Assembly (NCBI RefSeq): GCF_020404405.1
Contig: NZ_JAIZDA010000002.1
Location: 186,001 to 250,000 of the forward strand
From: Novosphingobium sp. FKTRR1
GTDB taxonomy: Bacteria > Pseudomonadota > Alphaproteobacteria > Sphingomonadales > Sphingomonadaceae
Direction: 5' to 3'
DNA: 64,000 bases
A program made the position numbers and the translations under genes. The notes under the pieces are model-generated. The model was not told where the DNA came from. It did no database searches and was given only the letters and a program-made list of their open reading frames with translations. Shown here one piece after another: positions 58,687 to 64,000 of the stretch. The first letter of the stretch is position 1. Each line of letters opens with the position of its first letter.

Positions 58687-59607
58687 TCAGCCCTGAGCGG
58701 TGAAAACGGGCTCCACGGCCATGTTGTCGAGCAGCCGTGCCTTGCCGATGTGCGCGGCGACCAGCAGCCGCGCAGGCCTCCCCACGTCATGGCGCGCCAG
58801 CTCGACAAGCGTTTCGGCATCGCGCAAGTCGGCATAATCCACCTTGTGGAACCCGGCATCGCGCAACTGTTCGCGCAAGTCGGCCAGCACCGGCCCGGCA
58901 TCCTCGCCGCGAACGATCCGATCGATCGCGCCTGCCATTCCCCGGTTGAGTGCGCCCGCGGCAATCCGCTGATCGGCCGAAAGGTATTTGTTGCGGCTGC
59001 TCATCGCCAGTCCGTCCGCCTCGCGCACGGTCGGCACGCCGATGATCGCCTCGGCACGGGGATGCGCAAGGTCAAGGTCGCGCGCGCAGCGGCGGATGAT
59101 CGCCAGTTGCTGCCAGTCCTTCTCGCCAAAGAAGGCCATGTCGGGCTGCACCTGGTTGAACAGCTTGGTCACCACCGTTGCCACGCCATCGAAGTGACCC
59201 GGCCGCGCGGTGCCGCACAGCATGGCGTCCAGTCCGCCGACCGACACCGTCGTGGCGAACCCGGCGGGGTACATCTGCTCGACCGTTGGCGCCCACAACA
59301 GATCGGCACCGGCCGCGCGTAACAATCGTGCATCGGCTTCAAGCTGGCGGGGATAGGCGTCAAGATCCTCGTTCGGGCCGAATTGCAGCGGGTTGACGAA
59401 GATTGACACGACCACGTGATCGGCCCGCGCCTTCGCCGCCCGAACCAGCGCGATATGGCCATCGTGGAGCGCCCCCATGGTCGGCACCAACGCCACGGTG
59501 CGGGGACCATCCGCATTGGCATTGCCGGGTTTTCCCCCGTTTTTGAGCGCCGCCACGGCAACGCGCAGCGTGTCCAGTCGAGAGATGGTTTGCACCTGAG
59601 CGGCCAC
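58687..59607 (-). CDS. panC: Pantothenate synthetase
   Basis: 306 residues, slightly long through an extra loop (KPGNANADG at 26-34). HIGH-like motif MGALHDGH (44-51), IFVNPLQFGPNED for pantoate/beta-alanine and KMSKS-like SSRNKYLS. It joins pantoate and beta-alanine with ATP to make pantothenate. The stop abuts the VIT gene. Convergent with VIT and divergent from mipZ. Confidence 0.96.
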   Translation of the reverse strand: MAAQVQTISRLDTLRVAVAALKNGGKPGNANADGPRTVALVPTMGALHDGHIALVRAAKARADHVVVSIFVNPLQFGPNEDLDAYPRQLEADARLLRAAGADLLWAPTVEQMYPAGFATTVSVGGLDAMLCGTARPGHFDGVATVVTKLFNQVQPDMAFFGEKDWQQLAIIRRCARDLDLAHPRAEAIIGVPTVREADGLAMSSRNKYLSADQRIAAGALNRGMAGAIDRIVRGEDAGPVLADLREQLRDAGFHKVDYADLRDAETLVELARHDVGRPARLLVAAHIGKARLLDNMAVEPVFTAQG

Positions 59608-59707
59608 TCCTTTAAGCCTGAGATCAGTCCCGGCGCGCCTGCCCTAGCCTTGCCCCTGCACGGCTTCAAGCGCGCGCTTAAACCATACTGACAAGTGAGA
59701 AGTCCCT

Positions 59708-60526
59708 GTGTCGACCGGCCCACACCGCATCGTCTTCGCCAACGAGAAGGGCGGCACCGGCAAGTCGACAACGGCGGTGCATGTCGCCATCGCGCTGGCC
59801 TATCGCGGTGCGCGCGTGGCGGCCATCGATCTGGATTCGCGCCAGCGCACGTTGCACCGCTATCTGGAAAACCGCGCCGAGACGAGCCGCCGCCGCGCCA
59901 TCGATCTGCCCAATGCGGAATTCGCCGTCTATGGTGGCGAAAGCATCGAGGAACTGGACGCGCTGGTCGAGGACATGGGGTCGCGCGCCGATTTCATCGT
60001 GTTCGACACTCCCGGCCGCGACGATCTGTTGGCCCGGCATGTAGCCACGCGCGCCGACACGCTGGTCACCCCGCTCAACGACAGCTTCGTCGATTTCGAT
60101 CTGATCGGTCAGGTCGATGCCGAAACCTTCAAGGTGCGCCGTCTGTCGTTCTATGCCGAACTGATCTGGGAAGCGCGCAAGAAGCGGGCGATGACCTCCA
60201 TCCGCGAGGCACGGCGCGAAATGGACTGGGTCGTGGTGCGCAACCGCACCGGTTACACCGAAGCGCGCAACCAGCGCCGCATCGATCAGGCGCTGACCGA
60301 GCTGTCCAAGCGTGTCGGCTTTCGCATTGCCAGCGGCTTGTCCGAACGCGTGATCTATCGCGAACTGTTCCCCAGCGGGCTGACCCTGCTCGACAAGGGC
60401 CATCTGGGCGAATTGGGCACCAGCCATCTGGTGGCGCGGCAGGAATTGCGCACGCTGGTGGCGGGGCTGAACCTGCCTGCGCAATCCACGTTGCCCGGCC
60501 CGGTCGATCTTGAAGGGGTCGCATGA
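59708..60526 (+). CDS. mipZ: Division plane positioning ATPase MipZ
   Basis: 272 residues from GTG 59708. ParA-type deviant Walker A KGGTGKST (14-21), IDLDSRQRTLHRYLENR (40-56) and Walker B FIVFDTPGRDD. The whole pattern, including the LSFYAELIWEARKKRA helix, is that of MipZ, which forms a gradient from the poles and blocks FtsZ assembly away from midcell. Its stop overlaps the DnaJ gene as ATGA. A second open frame in this region is a shadow. Confidence 0.94.
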   Translation: MSTGPHRIVFANEKGGTGKSTTAVHVAIALAYRGARVAAIDLDSRQRTLHRYLENRAETSRRRAIDLPNAEFAVYGGESIEELDALVEDMGSRADFIVFDTPGRDDLLARHVATRADTLVTPLNDSFVDFDLIGQVDAETFKVRRLSFYAELIWEARKKRAMTSIREARREMDWVVVRNRTGYTEARNQRRIDQALTELSKRVGFRIASGLSERVIYRELFPSGLTLLDKGHLGELGTSHLVARQELRTLVAGLNLPAQSTLPGPVDLEGVA

Positions 60527-60819
60527 TCCGCCTGATCGAACTGGCGCTGCTCGGCTGTCTGGCGGTACGCCTGCTATCGGGTCGCTGGCCATGGGAACTG
60601 TGGCGCGATGACGAGCGCAAACGCGTGGAGCGCAAGGCCCGCAGCCTGCTGGGCGTGACGGTTGAGGCTGGGCGCGAAGATATCATCGACGCCCACCGCC
60701 GCCTGATCACGCAAGTCCACCCCGATCGCGGGGGCAGCAACGAAGCCGTACACGAAGCCAATGCCGCACGCGACGTGCTGCTGGCCCGGCTGGGCGCCCG
60801 CAACGCCCCGCGCGCCTGA
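60523..60819 (+). CDS. Membrane-anchored DnaJ-domain protein
   Basis: 98 residues. An N-terminal hydrophobic segment (LIELALLGCLAVRLLSG) is followed by a charged linker and a J-like domain with HPD at 66-68 (ITQVHPDRGGSNEAVHEANAARDVLL). Similar to the TIM14/DjlA-type small proteins that stimulate Hsp70. Translationally coupled to mipZ; the pairing is common in sphingomonads. Confidence 0.88.
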   Translation: MIRLIELALLGCLAVRLLSGRWPWELWRDDERKRVERKARSLLGVTVEAGREDIIDAHRRLITQVHPDRGGSNEAVHEANAARDVLLARLGARNAPRA

Positions 60820-60838
60820 CGCATCGGCCCGCAACCCC

Positions 60839-62557
60839 ATGCCGGGCCACCACTTTCACCCCAGCCTGCTGCGCGAATACGATATTCGCGGCGTGTTCGG
60901 CGAAACGCTGTTCGTCGAGGATGCCTGGGCCATCGGCCGCAGCTTTGCCGCGATCCTTGCGCGCGATAAGGCATCAGCCGAGACGCCATCGCCAGACGGA
61001 ACGCCACCCGATGAAACGGCGTCCGATGAAGCCCCCTTTTGGGTCGCGGTCGGCTACGACGGCCGTTTGAGTTCGCCCGCGTTGGAGGCTGCGCTGGTCG
61101 AAGGATTGCGCGCAGGCGGGGTCAACGTCGTACGGATCGGGCTTGGCCCCACGCCGATGCTCTATTTCGCCGAAGCGGAACTGGGCTCAGGAGCGCAAGA
61201 AGCAGGACCGTTCGATTCCAAGGCACGCGGTTCCAACAGCGTACAATCAGAGCCTGCGCCCTCAAAAACGGCGGCCTCGGGAACGCCGGACCTCGCGGAA
61301 GCCGGGTCGGACGCGCGGGCAGCGGCTCGGCCAATATCGGCAGTCACGGCAAGGCACCACGTCGGCCCGGCAACCGCCGGACTTGGGGCCACAGGGCCAT
61401 CCGTGCTGGACTTGGCAGCGCTAAAACAGGTGCCAGCCAAAAAGGTGATAGGCGGCATTCAGGTAACCGGCAGCCACAATCCCGGCGATCACAACGGCTT
61501 CAAGATAGTGCGGGCGGGGCGTCCGTTCTTCGGTCCAGACATACTCGATCTCGGCCATGTCGCCCGAACCGGAGACTGGGGCCCCGCCGACAGTGGCAAC
61601 GTGACCGAAATCGCCGTGATCGACGCTTACGTGGAGCGACTGGTGCAGGGGTTGGGCGATGCCGAACGTACCGCGCTGAGCGGATTGCGGATCGCCTGGG
61701 ATGGCGGTAACGGCGCCGCCGGCCCGGTCATCGAGCGGCTGGTCCGCCAATTGCCCGGCCAACACACGCTGCTGTTTACCGTTGTCGATGGACATTTTCC
61801 CAATCACCACCCCGATCCGTCTGAGGCATCCAATCTTGACGATCTTCAACGTGCTGTCGCGCAAGGACGTCTCGATTTCGGACTGGCTTTCGACGGCGAT
61901 GGCGATCGACTGGGTGTGGTCGATTCCAAAGGGCGCATCCTGTGGGGGGATCAAATCCTGCTGATCGCGGCGCAAGACGTGTTGGCAAAGTACCCCGGAG
62001 CCGGGGTCATTGCCGATATCAAGGCGAGCAAGACCCTGTTCGACGCCGTCGCGCAGATGGGCGGCGTGCCCGAAATGTGGAAAACCGGCCATTCGCACAT
62101 CAAGTCCAGAATGAAACAATCTGGCGCACTTCTGGGCGGCGAGATGACCGGCCACTTGTTCTTTGCCGACGACTACTACGGGTTTGACGATGCCCTGTAC
62201 GGCGCGGTGCGGATGCTGGCGGCCACGGCGCGGCTGGGCCGGTCGCTCACGCAGTTGCGCGATGCCATGCCAGAGCCGTTCAGCACACCCGAACTGCGCT
62301 TCGTCGTGGCAGAGGAGCGCAAGTTCGCGGTGATCGACGAAGTGCTCGTCCAGCTTCAGGCGGAAGGGGCGGACTTCGTGGCCATCGACGGCGCGCGCGT
62401 GACCACACCCGATGGCTGGTGGCTGCTGCGCGCCTCGAACACGCAGGCCATGCTCACTGCCCGCGCCGAGAGCGACACGCCTGAGGGGCTGGAGCGACTG
62501 TTGGCGACGATCGACGCGCGCCTCGCTGCCTGCGGAATTGTCCGCACGCGCACCTAG
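60839..62557 (+). CDS. Phosphomannomutase/phosphoglucomutase with large insertion
   Basis: 572 residues against about 460 for typical AlgC-type enzymes. Catalytic Ser212 lies in TGSHNPGDHNG, metal loop DGDGDRLG at 352-359, and sugar-binding GEMTGHLFF at 434-442. The extra length comes from a ~21-residue Pro/Glu/Asp-rich stretch (45-65) and a ~90-residue low-complexity insertion (about 116-204) just before the serine loop. Both keep frame. It interconverts mannose or glucose 1- and 6-phosphates for envelope sugars. ATG 60839 is 20 bp after the DnaJ gene. Confidence 0.92.
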   Translation: MPGHHFHPSLLREYDIRGVFGETLFVEDAWAIGRSFAAILARDKASAETPSPDGTPPDETASDEAPFWVAVGYDGRLSSPALEAALVEGLRAGGVNVVRIGLGPTPMLYFAEAELGSGAQEAGPFDSKARGSNSVQSEPAPSKTAASGTPDLAEAGSDARAAARPISAVTARHHVGPATAGLGATGPSVLDLAALKQVPAKKVIGGIQVTGSHNPGDHNGFKIVRAGRPFFGPDILDLGHVARTGDWGPADSGNVTEIAVIDAYVERLVQGLGDAERTALSGLRIAWDGGNGAAGPVIERLVRQLPGQHTLLFTVVDGHFPNHHPDPSEASNLDDLQRAVAQGRLDFGLAFDGDGDRLGVVDSKGRILWGDQILLIAAQDVLAKYPGAGVIADIKASKTLFDAVAQMGGVPEMWKTGHSHIKSRMKQSGALLGGEMTGHLFFADDYYGFDDALYGAVRMLAATARLGRSLTQLRDAMPEPFSTPELRFVVAEERKFAVIDEVLVQLQAEGADFVAIDGARVTTPDGWWLLRASNTQAMLTARAESDTPEGLERLLATIDARLAACGIVRTRT

Positions 62558-62589
62558 GTTCGCACCCAAAAGCGCTTATGTAAGGGGGA

Positions 62590-64000
62590 ATGACCGTTCC
62601 CCCCGAAATCACCGGCTGGTTCGCGGGCCGTGGCTGGCAGGTGCGCCGCCACCAGACAGGAATGCTGGCAGCGGCCGATGCGGGGCAGCATGCGCTGCTC
62701 GTTGCCGATACCGGCGCGGGCAAAACGCTGGCCGGGTTCCTGCCGACGCTGGCGGCGTTCACGCCTTCGCGCCTGAACGGAGAACCTGCGCCCGAAGGGC
62801 TGCACACGCTCTATGTCTCGCCCCTGAAGGCACTGGCGCACGACGTACAGCGCAACCTGCTGGCCCCGATCGAGGAACTGGGCCTGCCGATCCGCGTGGA
62901 AACCCGCAGCGGGGACACCCCCTCCGACCGCAAGGCGCGCCAGCGGGTGCGTCCGCCGCATGTGTTGCTGACCACGCCCGAATCGCTCTCGCTGCTGCTC
63001 AGCTATCCCGAAAGCGCTGACTTGTTTGCAGGGCTGCAACGCATCGTTATCGACGAAGTCCATGCCTTTGCCACGGGCAAGCGAGGCGATCTGCTGGCGC
63101 TCGCATTGTCCCGCCTGCAAGCGATCAGCCCCGGCCTGCAACGCGCGGCGTTGTCGGCGACAGTCGCTGATCCGCAAGCGTTCCGTGCGTGGCTGGCACC
63201 ATGGGGCGACCTTGATTCGGTGGCGCTCGTCGAAGGCGAGAGCGGCGCTGCGCCCGAGCTTGAAATCCTGTTGCCCGAAGGGCAGCGCGTGCCGTGGGGT
63301 GGCCATGCGGCGGCATGGGCGGTGCCGCAGTTGTATCAGGCGATTCGCGACAACCGCACCACGCTGATCTTCACCAACACGCGCTTTCTGGCCGAATACA
63401 TCTTCCAACTGCTGTGGGAGGCGAACGACGACACCCTGCCGATCGGCATTCATCACGGCTCGCTGAGCAAGGAGGCGCGCCGCAAGGTCGAAGGCGCGAT
63501 GGCACGTGGCGAGTTGCGCGCGCTGGTCTGCACCGCCAGTCTGGACCTCGGCGTCGATTGGGGCGATGTCGACCTTGTGGTGCAGATGGGTGCGCCCAAG
63601 GGTTCCTCGCGCCTGTTGCAACGGATCGGCCGCGCCAATCACCGGCTCGATTGCCCCAGTCGCGCGTTACTGGCGCCGGGCAACCGCTTCGAGTTTCTGG
63701 AAGCCACCGCCGCGCAGGATGCGGTGCGCGAAGGCCAACGCGATGGCGAAGACTTCCGCCCCGGCGCGCTCGACGTGCTGGCCCAGCACGTGATGGCCTG
63801 CGCCTGCGCCGGACCGTTCGGCGAAGCGGACCTCTTGGCACAAGTCCGCTCGTCGCTGGCCTATAGCTGGGTGGATGAGGCGGTATGGACCCGCGTGCTC
63901 GAATTCGTGGCGACCGGCGGCTACGCCCTGCGCGCCTATGACAAGTTCCGCCGGATCGTGCGGAATGCCGATGGAACATGGCGACTGACGCACCCCGAAC
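62590..64000 (+). CDS. Ligase-associated DEXH-box helicase (Lhr family), cut by right edge
   Basis: Visible part is 470 residues and open to the window end. Walker A ADTGAGKT (39-46), RIVIDEVHAFATGKRGD (DEVH motif), LSATVADP (motif III), FTNTRFLAEYIF and VQMGAPKGSSRLLQRIGRANH (motifs V-VI). This is the mini-Lhr group usually found with an ATP-dependent DNA ligase, exonuclease and phosphoesterase; partners would lie to the right. AAGGGGGA directly precedes ATG 62590. Confidence 0.92.
   Translation, partial: MTVPPEITGWFAGRGWQVRRHQTGMLAAADAGQHALLVADTGAGKTLAGFLPTLAAFTPSRLNGEPAPEGLHTLYVSPLKALAHDVQRNLLAPIEELGLPIRVETRSGDTPSDRKARQRVRPPHVLLTTPESLSLLLSYPESADLFAGLQRIVIDEVHAFATGKRGDLLALALSRLQAISPGLQRAALSATVADPQAFRAWLAPWGDLDSVALVEGESGAAPELEILLPEGQRVPWGGHAAAWAVPQLYQAIRDNRTTLIFTNTRFLAEYIFQLLWEANDDTLPIGIHHGSLSKEARRKVEGAMARGELRALVCTASLDLGVDWGDVDLVVQMGAPKGSSRLLQRIGRANHRLDCPSRALLAPGNRFEFLEATAAQDAVREGQRDGEDFRPGALDVLAQHVMACACAGPFGEADLLAQVRSSLAYSWVDEAVWTRVLEFVATGGYALRAYDKFRRIVRNADGTWRLTHPE

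Noticed and set aside
59695..60513. Second full-length open frame over mipZ
   Set aside because: It is Arg/Pro/Gly-rich and offset from the frame that has Walker motifs.

Overview
The window looks like a chromosomal segment of a GC-rich alphaproteobacterium of the order Sphingomonadales (Novosphingobium or Sphingobium type). The grounds are: a MipZ division ATPase, a TonB-receptor/SapC/tryptophan-halogenase cluster, a BamF-type DUF3035 lipoprotein next to lspA, a type-B ribosomal protein L36, an ScfR-type propionyl-CoA regulator, and GTG starts with many 1-4 nt gene overlaps. No phage, plasmid or CRISPR features were seen. Genus-level assignment is inference.

Layout. 1-4.8 kb: the tail of a SpoIIM/DUF95 membrane protein and an RDD protein, a 270-bp MITE-like element, a secreted hypothetical, an isoaspartyl peptidase, a GNAT acetyltransferase and a TonB-C-like secreted protein. 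4.8-16.4 kb: a mainly minus-strand catabolic block: etfBA, propionyl-CoA carboxylase (pccA, pccB), thiolase, methylmalonyl-CoA epimerase and mutase. It is headed by a divergent ScfR/PccR-type regulator whose intergenic region carries TTTGCAAA palindromes. A small GIY-YIG nuclease gene bracketed by perfect 30-bp inverted repeats sits inside this block. 16.4-17.9 kb: a candidate ~95-nt sRNA with its own promoter and terminator, then a CaiB-type CoA transferase.

17.9-29.2 kb: a carbohydrate-uptake locus with an MFS permease, LacI regulator, secreted GH3 glycosidase, TonB-dependent receptor, JmjC-type cupin, SapC and tryptophan-halogenase-like flavoenzyme. Two LacI-type operators, 22 bp apart, lie between lacI and the GH3 gene. 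29.3-47 kb: housekeeping and accessory genes: sucCD, an inositol-phosphatase-family enzyme, aldo/keto reductase, OmpA lipoprotein, CNNM/CBS protein, an M14 carboxypeptidase with two DUF4136-type secreted proteins, galE, rpmJ2, a HAD hydrolase, pgeF-pepN, an SDR epimerase, EamA permease and threonine aldolase.

47-64 kb: a membrane-anchored hypothetical, tRNA-Thr(GGT), gpmA, then a tight plus-strand run purE-purK-folA-ribF-ileS-lspA-bamF. After that come arsC, an orphan 2Fe-2S protein, a class II aldolase, an SRAP protein, a VIT transporter, panC, mipZ with a membrane DnaJ protein, a phosphomannomutase with a large insertion, and an Lhr-type helicase cut by the right edge.

How it fits together: propionyl-CoA is carboxylated (PccAB), epimerised and isomerised to succinyl-CoA, which sucCD converts in the TCA cycle; EtfAB takes electrons from the acyl-CoA dehydrogenases feeding this route. 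The points most worth following are the repeat-bracketed GIY-YIG cassette, the sRNA, the MITE, the halogenase cluster, the 90-residue insertion in the mutase, and the tRNA with complementary leader and trailer.
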